This document shows positions 1-9,342 of a DNA stretch of 64,000 nt, piece after piece. Made by a program: the position numbers and the translations under genes. The DNA is taken from the NCBI GenBank assembly GCA_017525915.1, contig JAFXSC010000022.1, positions 124,001 through 188,000 of the forward strand. The letters run 5' to 3'. Below the pieces are notes generated by a model. That model was not told where the DNA came from. It searched no databases and was given only the letters and a program-made list of their open reading frames with translations. The number at the start of each line of letters is the position of its first letter. Within the stretch, counting starts at the first letter, position 1. The stretch comes from Ruminococcus sp. (GTDB lineage: Bacteria; Bacillota; Clostridia; Oscillospirales; Ruminococcaceae).

Positions 1-1576
1 GATACTTATAGGGCGCTGTCTCCCTCTTGACGTGCTCCTGAAGCTCCTTTGTAAGCTCAGGTGAAGGAGTGTAGCCCTTTGCAAGCACTACTGTCGCCTT
101 TACTACCTGTCCGCGTATCGGGTCAGGTGCACCGGTTATTGCAGATTCAACTACTGCCGGGTGAGTGAGAAGTGCGCTCTCTACCTCGAACGGTCCGATG
201 CGGTAACCCGAGCACTTGATAACGTCGTCATTTCTGCCTACAAACCAGTAATAGCCCTTGGAATCGCGCCATGCAACGTCGCCGGTATCGTAGTTCTCTC
301 CGCCGAGAACAGCCTGTGTCAGTTCAGGGTTCTTATAATAGCCGCAGAAAAGTCCGGTCGGGTGGCTCTTGTTGATGCCGCAGGCCATTATGCTGCCTTC
401 CTCACCGTCTTCGCACTCAGTTCCGTCCGGACGGAGAAGGTGAATATTGTATAGCGGTGAAGGCTTTCCGGTCGAACCGGGTTTGGGGTCTATCCACGGG
501 AAATTAGCAATAAGAACGGTACCCTCTGTCTGTCCGAATCCCTCGCGCATCTTCTTGCCGGTGAGGTCGTAGATACGGTTGAAAACCTCCGGGTTGAGGG
601 GCTCACCTGCGTTGCAGAAGTTCTGGATGCTCGAAAGGTCATACTGCGTCATATCCTCCTGGAGCATGAAGCGGTACATCGTAGGCGGAGCGCAGAATGT
701 TGTAAGTTTATAGTGACTGATTACCTCGAGAATATCCTTGGCGTTGAATCTTCCGGTAAAGTCATAGGCGAACTGTATCGCGCCGCAGATCCACTGACCG
801 TAGATCTTTCCCCAGCCGAACTTTGCCCAGCCGGAATCGGAAATGGACATATGGAGCTTGTTCTCCTGGACCTGATGCCAGTATTTTGCGGTGACTATGT
901 GTCCGAGGGGGTGTGCGAAGTTGTGGCACACCATTTTCGGCATACCTGTCGAGCCGGATGTGAAGTAAATGAGCATCGTATCGGTCGCCTTGGTAGCCTC
1001 ATCACCGGTGGGACGCTCAAAGGTATCGGGATATTTTGCGATCTCGTCCTCAAAGTAGTCCCAGCCATCACGCGGCTCTGCAACGGCAATCTTCTTTTTC
1101 AGTGTCTTGATCTGCGGAGCTGCGCCGTCGATCTGTGTTCTTATGTACTCGTCATCGCAGGCGATGATAGCTGAGATCTCAGCCATATTGCCGCGGTAAG
1201 CGATATCGTGTGTCGTGAACAGGAGGTTTCCGGGGATAAGTATTACGCCGAGCTTATGGAGCGCGGTGGCTATTACCCAGTATTCCCAGCGACGGCGGAG
1301 GATAAGGAGCACGACGTCTCCCTTTTTCAGTCCGAGACTGCGGAAATAGTGGCAGGTCTGGTTCGAGAGCTTAGATATATCAGTGAATGTGAAGGTACGC
1401 TCCTGCTTATCATGACTGAGCCAGAGCAGAGCCTTCTTTTCGGGCTCCTGCTTTGCCCATTCGTCAACGATGTCCCAGCCGAAGTTGAAGTCCTCCGGAA
1501 CATTTACGCGGTAATTCTGTACGAAATCCTCGTATGAATCAAATTCGATACGCGGAAGATAACGGTCTAAAAGCAT
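1..1576 (-). CDS. AMP-forming acyl-CoA synthetase (3' end beyond window)
   Basis: ANL-superfamily adenylate-forming enzyme that activates a carboxylic acid to acyl-AMP and then acyl-CoA in the cytoplasm. Visible core motifs in order: YFTSGSTGMPK (A3 phosphate loop), GFGQTE (A5), YDTGDVAW (A7) and GRNDDVIKCSGYRIGPFEVE (A8 hinge). About 525 residues are present and the reading frame is still open at the window edge, just before the expected C-terminal SGKI-type lysine motif. The start is the ATG at 1576, preceded by AAAGGAG. It lies 38 bases downstream of an XRE-cupin regulator, most likely as one operon. The architecture resembles acetyl- and medium-chain acyl-CoA synthetases of Clostridia; the acid used cannot be read from sequence. 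Confidence 0.93.
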   Translation of the reverse strand, partial: MLLDRYLPRIEFDSYEDFVQNYRVNVPEDFNFGWDIVDEWAKQEPEKKALLWLSHDKQERTFTFTDISKLSNQTCHYFRSLGLKKGDVVLLILRRRWEYWVIATALHKLGVILIPGNLLFTTHDIAYRGNMAEISAIIACDDEYIRTQIDGAAPQIKTLKKKIAVAEPRDGWDYFEDEIAKYPDTFERPTGDEATKATDTMLIYFTSGSTGMPKMVCHNFAHPLGHIVTAKYWHQVQENKLHMSISDSGWAKFGWGKIYGQWICGAIQFAYDFTGRFNAKDILEVISHYKLTTFCAPPTMYRFMLQEDMTQYDLSSIQNFCNAGEPLNPEVFNRIYDLTGKKMREGFGQTEGTVLIANFPWIDPKPGSTGKPSPLYNIHLLRPDGTECEDGEEGSIMACGINKSHPTGLFCGYYKNPELTQAVLGGENYDTGDVAWRDSKGYYWFVGRNDDVIKCSGYRIGPFEVESALLTHPAVVESAITGAPDPIRGQVVKATVVLAKGYTPSPELTKELQEHVKRETAPYKY

Positions 1577-1614
1577 TTCAGTAATTACTCCTTTGTATTG
1601 CAGTCAAAATCCGC

Positions 1615-2160
1615 TCATTCAGCGATGACTGTGAGAAATCTTGCCTTGCTGTCGCCTACGCAGCGCTGTCCGTGTGCATATGTCGGGTTGAAGTATATTG
1701 AATCGCCCTCGTTGAGGATGATTTCCTGATCCTCAAAGACGACAGCGATAGTGCCTCTCAGCACGAGGTTGAACTCCTGGCCGGCGTGCTTTACGAGCTT
1801 TGCAGGCTCGTCGGAGGGTTCGAGAGTAACGAGGAGCGGCTGCATTATCTTGTCTGCATAGCGGAATGCGAGGTCCTTGAACCTGTAACCCTCATATCTG
1901 CTGACGCTCCTGCCTTTGCCCCTGCGGACGACGTGGTAGGTGTCTATACGGCTCGGCTCACCTGTCACGAGCTCGTTGAAGTCAACACCGAATTTATTGG
2001 CGATCTCATAGATGACGCTGATCGGAAAATCTCCGTTTGCTTCATATGCTGCGTACTGCTCGGTTTTTAGTCCAAGCTCCTGTGCGAGCTTTTCCTGTGA
2101 ATAGTCGCAGACCTCGCGCAGCTCGCGGATCCTTGCTGCGATCTCGTTGATTGTTTCCAT
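1615..2160 (-). CDS. XRE-family regulator with C-terminal cupin domain
   Basis: Transcription factor of 181 residues. An N-terminal helix-turn-helix (about residues 8-62, containing SQEKLAQELGLKTEQYAAYE) is followed by a linker and a C-terminal cupin beta-barrel (about 110-180, containing GQEFNLVLRGT and LNEGDSIYFNPTYAHGQR), which normally binds a small effector. The start is set at the ATG at 2160 because GGAGG lies just upstream; longer in-frame starts lack a ribosome site. It precedes the acyl-CoA synthetase gene, a pairing common in Clostridia. Control of that enzyme in response to an organic acid or CoA ester is inference. Confidence 0.9.
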   Translation of the reverse strand: METINEIAARIRELREVCDYSQEKLAQELGLKTEQYAAYEANGDFPISVIYEIANKFGVDFNELVTGEPSRIDTYHVVRRGKGRSVSRYEGYRFKDLAFRYADKIMQPLLVTLEPSDEPAKLVKHAGQEFNLVLRGTIAVVFEDQEIILNEGDSIYFNPTYAHGQRCVGDSKARFLTVIAE

Positions 2161-2271
2161 ATCAAGACCTCCTTGAAGGTAAAATCTACAAAGTAAATAA
2201 CGCATTGTATGCATTAATTATCATTATAACATATAATTGCTTACAAGTCAACGATTATTTTTAATATGACA

Positions 2272-2304
2272 GCAAAAAAGCCCGTAAACCGTGAGTTTAC
2301 GGGC
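2272..2304 (-). terminator. Intrinsic terminator
   Basis: Ten-base-pair stem (GCCCGTAAAC at 2280-2289 with GTTTACGGGC at 2295-2304), five-base loop. On the minus strand the stem is followed by CTTTTTTGCT, so it ends leftward transcription from the sortase/surface-protein operon before the XRE gene. Confidence 0.85.
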
Positions 2305-2463
2305 GATGATGTTTGTAAGCTTTACAGACTTACAATTTGAAATAACTGAGCGGGCTTGCGAGCGGCAACGTGGAAGCGTCCGGCAGCTCGCCCTTGCTAT
2401 GCCCTGCGACGAACGGAAATGCCCCTCAGAGCTGTTTATGATGATTATGGGGATAGCGATCCT
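2305..2463. other. Gap of about 160 bases with no gene
   Basis: The stretch between the two leftward terminators is GC-rich around 2350-2425 and contains a small hairpin (TTGTAAG...CTTACAA near 2312-2334). No ribosome site or convincing gene is visible. It may be a dispersed repeat or decayed sequence. Confidence 0.4.
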
Positions 2464-2504
2464 CTGAAAAAAGGGAAGGCACTCCGAACGATTCAGAGTG
2501 CCTT
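2464..2504 (-). terminator. Intrinsic terminator after the sortase gene
   Basis: Stem AAGGCACTC (2476-2484) with GAGTGCCTT (2496-2504), followed on the minus strand by CCCTTTTTTCAG. It lies five bases past the sortase stop codon. Confidence 0.85.
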
Positions 2505-2509
2505 GTATT

Positions 2510-2884
2510 TTATTCTTTCAGTATGCTGACAACTACTTGCCGCTGTTTTCCGTCATCGGTGCAGGAGATCACTGTGAGCCTGTTATCACCGTAATCATTG
2601 AGAACCTCGACTTGATTCGGCTCAACAGTTTTGTATTCCGTCACGATGTATAAGTATTTTGTCCTGTTTGCATCGTTATCAACGAGATACATCTCATCGC
2701 CAATCTGTATCTGGTCAAGGTCGTTGAAGATTTCTGCATATATCGTGCTGTTATGACCGCAGATGCAAAAATTGCCTTTACCGAGTGCGCCAGTACCCTC
2801 AAAGTGTCCTGCTGAGACTTGAAGCTGTTTTGAACCCGTACCCTCAAGCACAGGCACTTTGATATTCAGCTTTTTCTTCTCCAT
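2510..2884 (-). CDS. Short sortase, catalytic domain only
   Basis: Cysteine transpeptidase of the sortase family, 124 residues. The catalytic triad is visible: His44 in CICGHN, Cys108 in TVISCTDD and Arg115 in DGKQR. Sortases of classes D-F usually exceed 180 residues and carry an N-terminal membrane anchor; here the protein begins just before VPVLEGTG, so the anchor and first strand are missing. AGGTG lies ahead of the ATG, so the short form may really be made. The gene starts 55 bases after the stop of an LPQTG surface protein, which is its probable substrate. It is either a minimal sortase that works with another membrane partner or a 5'-truncated gene. Confidence 0.8.
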   Translation of the reverse strand: MEKKKLNIKVPVLEGTGSKQLQVSAGHFEGTGALGKGNFCICGHNSTIYAEIFNDLDQIQIGDEMYLVDNDANRTKYLYIVTEYKTVEPNQVEVLNDYGDNRLTVISCTDDGKQRQVVVSILKE

Positions 2885-2901
2885 ACTGCACCTGATATAG
2901 T

Positions 2902-2931
2902 TGAGAGCGCCGCCCTATGAGCGACGCTCTC
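2902..2931. other. Hairpin between surface-protein and sortase genes
   Basis: Perfect 8-bp stem TGAGAGCG (2902-2909) with CGCTCTCA (2924-2931). There is no T-run after it on the minus strand, so it is not a standard terminator. It could lower sortase expression relative to the substrate or be an mRNA processing site (inference). Confidence 0.55.
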
Positions 2932-2939
2932 AGCGTTAG

Positions 2940-5900
2940 TTATTCTTCATCTTCTTTTCTGCTCTTTTTTACAAGACCTACGCCCGTGATACCCATGAGA
3001 GCTGCCAGTGCAGCGAACACCTTATGGAATCCCGACATACCTGTCTGCGGAAGATTAACATTTGTTTTGTCAGTGTCAATTCCGGTTGCGGTAACAGGAT
3101 CAATCTTGTAGGTGTCAATTAACTTGCCGTTTTCATCGGTAAGTTTGATTGAAAGTGTACCGTCAGCATTTTTCTGAGCTTCCGCATTTGCAGGAGTTAT
3201 TCCGTTCTGAACCTCATAATCCTTGATTGCCATTTCGCACAGCGCATCCACCGGTGCAAAATACATCAGCTCTGCCTCTGCATCCAAAAGATCAGTATAA
3301 TTATATACGAGATTTTTCTGTGCTTCTGTCAGAAGATCATAGGCTTCCCGTACAGACCGGACAGTCTGCTCACATTCCGGTGTCTTGGTGATATCGCCGA
3401 TTGCTTCGATCATTGCAACTACCTTGTCCGCTGTCGCCTTGTCAGAAGCAGCCTGATCGAACGGCAGTTGGATATCGTCGATCATCAGTGAATAGTTATA
3501 AGTATCATGGTGCCGGATCGCAATATAGATCTCTTCACCCGCAAACGCACTGAGATCCACTGTAAACCTCGTATACTCTTTCGGAGCCTCAATGACCTCA
3601 GATACGGCTGTCCATTCGGCAGGATCAAAGAGATCGCAATCTGCATCACTTGTTTTCGCTGCATAGATCTGGAAATGATCCGGCATCTCACTATACATAG
3701 ATCTTGCCCACAGGCTCAGCTCTGCCTTCCCGTCTGAAACAACCACACCTGCCGGAGAGACAGCCCAGTTATCCGCTACGATCAAGTCGGATCCACTGCG
3801 GAAGCTTTCAGAAACGATAAAAGATTCATACGGGACAGAATGAATAGTGACATCTTCCATTTCTGCGGGATAGGTTTCGATCCCCTTCCATTCCGACCCA
3901 TGCATCCAGCCAATGCCATCATGGTCAAAATCAATGAATGTCCATCCATCTGTACCGAATTCAAAATTGTAACGCTGATGGTGCGTGCTGAGGGTGAGCG
4001 GCTGTTCGATGCTGCCCTTGTATTCGTGGATGCCCGTCAGAATGACCGTGTAATCTCCGGGTGCAACAGGCGGTGTTTCGGTCACGGTATCGCCGGACTT
4101 GTAAGTGACATCATAATCCCTGTACTGCTCGAGCTGCTTACCGTCAAGCACCACACTGGAAACCAGCGCTGAATCCTCGTACATGGTGATCTCAGCACCG
4201 GAAAGATCACCCAACACATCCTGCACCGGAACGGTGACCTCGGCAATGAATTCGTTATCATTATAATAAATATCTCTCGCGTTGATCAATCTTCCGGATT
4301 GATTCCAGATCTTCAGGGAAGCACCCAATTTATAGGCTCCCGTACGCCAGATAAAGCGGTAGGTCTTTCCTCTCTCCAGGAACAGAGAGCCTCCCGGTTC
4401 ATCCCCCTCCTGATATCCAAATTCATTCACCCAGACATCGCCGCTCTCCGTCACTTCGAAAATATCAACCGTTGCGCTTGCCCAGTTTTTGCTGCTTTCG
4501 TCATACAGATAATAGGTATAGGTCACAAGCTCCGGCATTGTGAATGCAGTGATCTTCGTGCCCGTGTATTTATCAGAATTCTCCACAGGTGTGATGAAGG
4601 CGTAGTACTCGCCCGGTTCTGTGGAAAGCTCCGCAGAAGACTTAGCAGGATCCTTTTCCGTTCCGAATGTCAGAACATAGTCCTCCTCGGATACCTCCAT
4701 ACCGTTTATGGTCACTTCTGCTCTTGCGGCGAGGGGATTGATGCTGACCGCTGCCTCCGAAAGATCATAGAAAACAGAGAACGCCTCACTCGCTGCACTG
4801 CCGGCATAGGTCTCGTTGTCCGGCTTTGCCGTAACAAATGCGTAGAACGTACCCGGCGCTGTCGGACAGTCTGCCTGCATATGCTTCGGATCAGTTCCGT
4901 AGGCGACCTCATACGCAGACGGATCTACCGTCTTGCCATCGAGTGTGACAGATGTAACGTAATGTGCAGGATCCAGCGTGATCTCGGCATTGTTCAGCGG
5001 GATCCTGTCATCCAGCACTAAACCGAAGGTGAATGGATCCTCCTGGGTGCCGGAGCCGCCGGTGATCTCAAATCCGGTTGGTATCTGGTCGGGTGTTCCG
5101 GCGATCCGGATGTATCGGATCGCATACTTTCCGGTTTCCTGATTCAGGTAATAGAAGATGCCCGGAAATTTCCATGCCCCATCTTCCCCGATGTATTCCG
5201 GTTTTTCGACAGTTGTGGTCTCACCGCAGCACAGCAGCGGCTCTCCTGTCAGGTCATCGGCGATATAATAATACAGTCCGAGGTCACAGGGCTCGCCGAT
5301 CAGCCATTTTGTTCCTGCATGAATATCCCTGTCCGGGGAGGAAGCAAGCCATCTGCCGCCGCTGTTCTTCACCAGTTCATAACCGGAAAGCGCCTCAGAA
5401 AGGGTGAATTCAGAATCCGTATTTCCGTATGTGAATGCATAGGAAAGCCCCGTTCCGGGCGGATTGGATACCCATCCCTTTTCTTCATCCAATTTTACGA
5501 GATCAATGATATGATCACCGCTTAGTAATGCGTTATTCGAGAAATAGATCACGCTCTCAACTTCGGTGCTGTTCAGCCGGATCGTGCCGTCTATGACAGA
5601 ATCACCCGTCACAGAGATACTTACCCAATCGCTGCAGGCAGAAACTGCATTTTTGTATCCCGTGATCGTTCCGCCATCCATCTCCACATAGCTGGAGCCT
5701 TTCGTGGAAATAGCCCAGGCATCAGAATCCGGATCCGTGCAGATGATACGGCTTCCGTCTTTCAGGTAAAGTCTGGCAGCTTGAACGCCAGAAAGCCTTG
5801 CTGCCTCTCCGGCTGCCTCGACTGTAACCCCGTATAGTTCCATGAGTGTATAGGAGCCTGTCACATCAACCAGCCGTCCGTCAGGATTGGTGATTCTGAT

Positions 5901-6575
5901 CTTATTCGCATTGCCTTCCGTGGAAGGACCGCCAACAATGATGGGATAGCAGAACGATTCCGTCAGTGTCATCAACGGACCCTCGCCGGTATATGTGATG
6001 CTATGATCGTTCAGATAGATGCATATCTCCTCCGGGAACGTGCCGACATCTGCCTCATCCAGTACGATATCCTCCGTCAGGAAATATTGACCATACGTCT
6101 CCGGAAGACTGTCTGTAGAGGTCCACGCCGTCATGAAGTTGATATCATATTCTTCGCTGTAAAAGCTGATCGAAAAATCCCTGCTTACCGCCATGCCGGT
6201 ATAGCCGGAGCCCTCCTTGCCGGTGACATAAGCCCGGTACAATCCATGCTTTGTCGGTACCTCCTCGCCTGCTGTATCGTAAGATGAGCCATACCGGATG
6301 TCAAACAGACCGGGATCCTTGTTTTCCCCGTTGATCTTGACCGCAGCGACTTTATTATCCGCGTCTAATTTGACGACGGCATCGGAAATATCTGTTATAC
6401 TTTCAACAGACGTATTGTCACCAGTTCCTTCTGCGGATGCTTCAGACGTCAGAGAAACCGCATCCGGCATTTCCGCTGCAGCAGTCAGAAAACCGGCTGC
6501 ATTCGGAGATACCGTACATACGGTCAGTACAAGGGCGAGCGCAAAGGCTGCGTTTTTCTTCCACAGTTGATTCAT
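2940..6575 (-). CDS. LPQTG-anchored multidomain surface protein
   Basis: Secreted wall-anchored protein of 1211 residues. It has an N-terminal signal peptide (MNQLWKK then a hydrophobic stretch to about residue 35) and a long beta-rich region with several diverged modules. These carry recurring phrases such as PGTFYAFVTAKPDN, PGEYYAFITPVENS and PGDYTVILTGIHEYKG. A cleaved-adhesin/MAM-like domain follows (about 880-1060, with WSVSP-like NWAVSP and MIDDIQL), then a helical segment. A classical sorting signal closes it: LPQTG at 1175-1179, a hydrophobic stretch, and KKSRKEDEE. The ATG at 6575 is chosen because AGGGGGAA precedes it. The next gene is a sortase. The ligand is unknown; adhesion to fibre or host is inference. 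Confidence 0.9.
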   Translation of the reverse strand: MNQLWKKNAAFALALVLTVCTVSPNAAGFLTAAAEMPDAVSLTSEASAEGTGDNTSVESITDISDAVVKLDADNKVAAVKINGENKDPGLFDIRYGSSYDTAGEEVPTKHGLYRAYVTGKEGSGYTGMAVSRDFSISFYSEEYDINFMTAWTSTDSLPETYGQYFLTEDIVLDEADVGTFPEEICIYLNDHSITYTGEGPLMTLTESFCYPIIVGGPSTEGNANKIRITNPDGRLVDVTGSYTLMELYGVTVEAAGEAARLSGVQAARLYLKDGSRIICTDPDSDAWAISTKGSSYVEMDGGTITGYKNAVSACSDWVSISVTGDSVIDGTIRLNSTEVESVIYFSNNALLSGDHIIDLVKLDEEKGWVSNPPGTGLSYAFTYGNTDSEFTLSEALSGYELVKNSGGRWLASSPDRDIHAGTKWLIGEPCDLGLYYYIADDLTGEPLLCCGETTTVEKPEYIGEDGAWKFPGIFYYLNQETGKYAIRYIRIAGTPDQIPTGFEITGGSGTQEDPFTFGLVLDDRIPLNNAEITLDPAHYVTSVTLDGKTVDPSAYEVAYGTDPKHMQADCPTAPGTFYAFVTAKPDNETYAGSAASEAFSVFYDLSEAAVSINPLAARAEVTINGMEVSEEDYVLTFGTEKDPAKSSAELSTEPGEYYAFITPVENSDKYTGTKITAFTMPELVTYTYYLYDESSKNWASATVDIFEVTESGDVWVNEFGYQEGDEPGGSLFLERGKTYRFIWRTGAYKLGASLKIWNQSGRLINARDIYYNDNEFIAEVTVPVQDVLGDLSGAEITMYEDSALVSSVVLDGKQLEQYRDYDVTYKSGDTVTETPPVAPGDYTVILTGIHEYKGSIEQPLTLSTHHQRYNFEFGTDGWTFIDFDHDGIGWMHGSEWKGIETYPAEMEDVTIHSVPYESFIVSESFRSGSDLIVADNWAVSPAGVVVSDGKAELSLWARSMYSEMPDHFQIYAAKTSDADCDLFDPAEWTAVSEVIEAPKEYTRFTVDLSAFAGEEIYIAIRHHDTYNYSLMIDDIQLPFDQAASDKATADKVVAMIEAIGDITKTPECEQTVRSVREAYDLLTEAQKNLVYNYTDLLDAEAELMYFAPVDALCEMAIKDYEVQNGITPANAEAQKNADGTLSIKLTDENGKLIDTYKIDPVTATGIDTDKTNVNLPQTGMSGFHKVFAALAALMGITGVGLVKKSRKEDEE

Positions 6576-6657
6576 ATCAATTCCCCCTAACTTGTGTTTA
6601 GTAGCCAACGTCATTTTTCATCGTCTGATTGTATAGTGCACGGTTTTATGTAACATA

Positions 6658-6686
6658 ATTATACACAAATGTGAACACATTTTCAA
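6658..6686 (-). promoter_or_regulatory. Sigma-A promoter of the surface-protein operon
   Basis: On the minus strand TTGAAA (6681-6686), 17-base spacer, TATAAT (6658-6663). The spacer contains the palindrome TGTGTTCACA, which could be an operator. Confidence 0.75.
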
Positions 6687-6893
6687 TACTTATGATTAAG
6701 ATTTTATAAAATCGCACATAAACTCATCAGAATATTGTGCTTTATGACGATTGCGGAATGGTTAAGAACCGGCTTCAAGTACAGATTGTAATACATCGGC
6801 GGTGAAACAGACCTGCGCGAAAGCCATATTCTGAACTGCCTTCCATTACATCTGTCTTGTGTTCGCTTATTTATTTTTACTCCACTCTCGTTT
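6687..6893. other. Gap with no intact gene
   Basis: About 200 AT-rich bases between the promoter of the surface protein and a metallopeptidase fragment. Minus-strand frames are repeatedly interrupted; nothing recognisable is seen. Confidence 0.4.
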
Positions 6894-7211
6894 TCATTGC
6901 TCATGGAAAACGACATATTCAATGCAGTTTTTCGGCGCCTCGATTAGACGCTTGTTCAGCGTGATCGTATACTGTTTCGGCTGGCAACTGCCCCATCGGG
7001 AAGTCATGTTCCACAGCTTCAAAAATGGAAACTCCACCTGGTAGGGAATAAACCGCTCGTGTACATCCAGAAGAATCTGATAAAAGATCATCAGCGTTTC
7101 CTTCTTCAGCCAGTCATTGTACAGCTTCTGCTTTCTTTGAAAAACGTCTGGATGCTTCACATGGATCGACACATAAATGCCGTCACACTCCACAAATTCT
7201 TTCCGGTCTTG
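6894..7211 (-). pseudogene. Fragment of YgjP-type (DUF45) metallopeptidase
   Basis: The open stretch encodes the middle of a YgjP/SprT-like zinc metallopeptidase. The family signature MTSRWGSC is followed by ITLNKRLIEAPKNCIEYVVFHE, which is the run into the HExxH zinc site. The frame ends in a stop right after HEQ, so the second zinc histidine and the rest of the active site are absent. Upstream the frame is closed by a TAA at about 7212-7214, and the N-terminal domain is missing. Only about 100 of the usual 230 residues remain. Both ends are gone, so this is a decayed remnant. Confidence 0.75.
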
Positions 7212-7417
7212 TTACTATTCAGTCCTCCAAGCCAACTGTCCTTGAAACAAAGAATGCAGTGCATCGAACGCAGTGAATTCAGCTTTTGCGGCGGTAACTT
7301 CTTAACACTATCACAGCCGACACACACCTATAAATAAGCATTCTTCATTTCTGCTTCGCAAACTATTCCTTTAATGTGATTGTAAATTTCGATCACATTG
7401 TTTTCATACTCTGTACT
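7212..7417. other. Gap with a weak hairpin
   Basis: No gene is seen. Just downstream of the STAS gene lies an 8-bp inverted repeat, AATGTGAT (7373-7380) with ATCACATT (7392-7399), without a clear T-run; it may help end STAS transcription. Confidence 0.35.
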
Positions 7418-7714
7418 TTATTCCAGAGTAAGGATATCAGAGAAGCCTGTTACCTCAAATATTTCCAGTATATCCTCATTGCTGCCGGTAACGACCATGC
7501 TTCCCTGCTTGTTCATCGTTTTCTGAGCAGAGAGAAGCACACGAAGTCCTGCTGATGAGATGTACTCCAGACCGCTGAAGTCAAATTTCAGGTCAGTAAC
7601 CCCCGTAATCTGAGATTTTATGAAACTTTCCAGCTCAGGAGCAGTTGTGGTATCGAGTCTTCCCTCAGGAGCAATAACGAGCTGTGAGCCGTTTTTGTTT
7701 GAATTAATTGTCAT
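7418..7714 (-). CDS. STAS-domain anti-sigma factor antagonist-like protein
   Basis: Single STAS domain of 98 residues, related to SpoIIAA and RsbV. Such proteins bind an RsbW-type kinase unless phosphorylated on a conserved serine. The phosphorylation loop is clear: GLEYISSAGLRVLL, with candidate serines 53 and 54. GGAAG lies upstream of the ATG. An RsbW-like ATPase (12363) and a PP2C phosphatase (12775) lie 5 kb away on the other strand, and a near-identical STAS motif opens the fusion protein at 15508. It could be the free antagonist of that switch; this is inference. Confidence 0.9.
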   Translation of the reverse strand: MTINSNKNGSQLVIAPEGRLDTTTAPELESFIKSQITGVTDLKFDFSGLEYISSAGLRVLLSAQKTMNKQGSMVVTGSNEDILEIFEVTGFSDILTLE

Positions 7715-7846
7715 AGTATTCTTCCTTTCAGATTATATTGATTATTTGTACTGCCTGATCAGAGATCAAGCGGCTGAGCGGTATCTATCAGGGGGCAGAA
7801 GCCACTGGTGCAATATGTGCTCGATACGCAGCTTCTTCGCTTCTTG

Positions 7847-9268
7847 TCATCGCCGCGCCTTGCTGAGAAAGACTGCATATACTGCAAACAGCGAAACTGC
7901 AAACACGATACCAACCGGATAGGCGACCGATGACGAAAGTCGGAAGCCTTCCTTAGCCATAAGGATGTACGTCATGCTAACAGCAGACATAAACACTCCG
8001 GGTATCGCGGTTATAAGAGAATACCGGCAGTTCTTGGAGTTTTGCATAAGATATGACGTAGATACCCACAAAGCTATCATAGCAAGAGTCTGATTGCTCC
8101 ATGAGAAATATCTCCACAGCACGTTGAAATCGAGCTGGGTGAGCACCGCCCCCACAGACAGCAGCGGAACGGTTATGACAAGACGATTACGTATGCTTTT
8201 TTGGTCAAGACCAGTCCATTCGGCGAGTATAAGTCTAGCACTCCTGAAAGCCGTATCACCCGAGGTTATTGGACAGGCGACCACTCCGATGACTGCGAGT
8301 ACTCCTCCGGCACCGCCAAGCATTTTACGGCATATCTCATAGACTGTACCAGACTGTCCGTTTTCGGTTATGGCTGCATTGAGAAGGGATGTCTCACCGT
8401 AGAAGGCGATTCCAGCCGCAGCCCATACAAGTGCAATAACAGCTTCAAGTATCATTGCACCGTAAAAGACATACCTGCCGTGCTTTTCGCTTGTGATACA
8501 CTTTGCCATCATTGGCGACTGAGTAGAATGAAAACCGGATATAGCTCCGCAGGCAACTGTTACGAACATATATGGCCATATCGGGAGTCCGTTGGTGTGA
8601 AGGTTTTCCAGTTTTATTTCGGGTATGTTATAGTCTGGCAGAAAAATCATAGCGCCGGAAATGCTGACTGCCATTACGATAAGCACAATGCCGAAAAAAG
8701 GGTATAGCTTACCAATAAGCTTGTCTATCGGAAGGAGCGTTGCGAGCACATAATAGATCAGTATAACGGCTATCCAGAATGAGCCTGAGAGAGCCTTCGG
8801 CGTCATATTTGCGATGAGGTTTGCAGGACTCGTTATGAATACAGTACCTGTCAGCAGAAGCAAAAGTACCGAAAATGCACGCATTATATACATTGCAGGC
8901 TTTCCAAGATATTTTCCGGAGAGCTGGGCTATTGAAGCACCGCTATTTCTCTCGGAGATCATACCGCTCATATAGTCGTGAACGGCGCCCCCGAGAATTG
9001 AACCCAAAACTATCCACAGGAAAACTACCGGTCCGAAGCAGGCACCCATAAGAGCACCGAAAATAGGTCCTGTTCCGGCAATATTCAGAAGCTGTATTAG
9101 CACAGCCTTCCACTTTTTTATTGGCATATAATCCACGCCGTCGTTGAGTTCGACAGCGGGGGTTTTTCTGTCATCCGGTGCGAATATCTTTTCGGTCAGC
9201 CGTCCATAGACGGCGAATCCGAAAAATAGAATCACAAGAGCAAGTATAAATGATACCACTTTGATCAC
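7847..9268 (-). CDS. cstA: CstA-family carbon starvation transporter
   Basis: Integral membrane protein of 473 residues with about 12 hydrophobic segments. It matches the short Clostridial form of CstA, a family that includes pyruvate and peptide transporters. Typical motifs: PIKKWKAVLIQLLNIAGTGP, GAVHDYMSGMISERNSG and GFHSTQSPMMAKC. The longest start is a GTG at 9268 with no ribosome site. A second in-frame GTG at 9259 follows AGGTGA at a normal distance and is the likelier start. Substrate (pyruvate or an amino acid/peptide) is not determinable. Confidence 0.9.
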   Translation of the reverse strand: MIKVVSFILALVILFFGFAVYGRLTEKIFAPDDRKTPAVELNDGVDYMPIKKWKAVLIQLLNIAGTGPIFGALMGACFGPVVFLWIVLGSILGGAVHDYMSGMISERNSGASIAQLSGKYLGKPAMYIMRAFSVLLLLLTGTVFITSPANLIANMTPKALSGSFWIAVILIYYVLATLLPIDKLIGKLYPFFGIVLIVMAVSISGAMIFLPDYNIPEIKLENLHTNGLPIWPYMFVTVACGAISGFHSTQSPMMAKCITSEKHGRYVFYGAMILEAVIALVWAAAGIAFYGETSLLNAAITENGQSGTVYEICRKMLGGAGGVLAVIGVVACPITSGDTAFRSARLILAEWTGLDQKSIRNRLVITVPLLSVGAVLTQLDFNVLWRYFSWSNQTLAMIALWVSTSYLMQNSKNCRYSLITAIPGVFMSAVSMTYILMAKEGFRLSSSVAYPVGIVFAVSLFAVYAVFLSKARR

Positions 9269-9298
9269 CTAAATAAAAAAATGTTCAGCTATAACCTA

Positions 9299-9332
9299 AA
9301 GCGCCTCCAAGGACCGATCCCCGGAGGCGCTT
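9299..9332 (-). terminator. Hairpin after the VOC operon
   Basis: Ten-base-pair stem AAGCGCCTCC (9299-9308) with GGAGGCGCTT (9323-9332), 10 bases past the last VOC stop codon. The following minus-strand bases are only moderately T-rich. Confidence 0.6.
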
Positions 9333-9342
9333 ATTGCGAATA

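Noticed and set aside
2305..2463. Short minus-strand frame reading GHSKGELPDASTLPLASPLS
   Set aside because: No ribosome site and no start; it looks like a chance frame in a GC-rich repeat.
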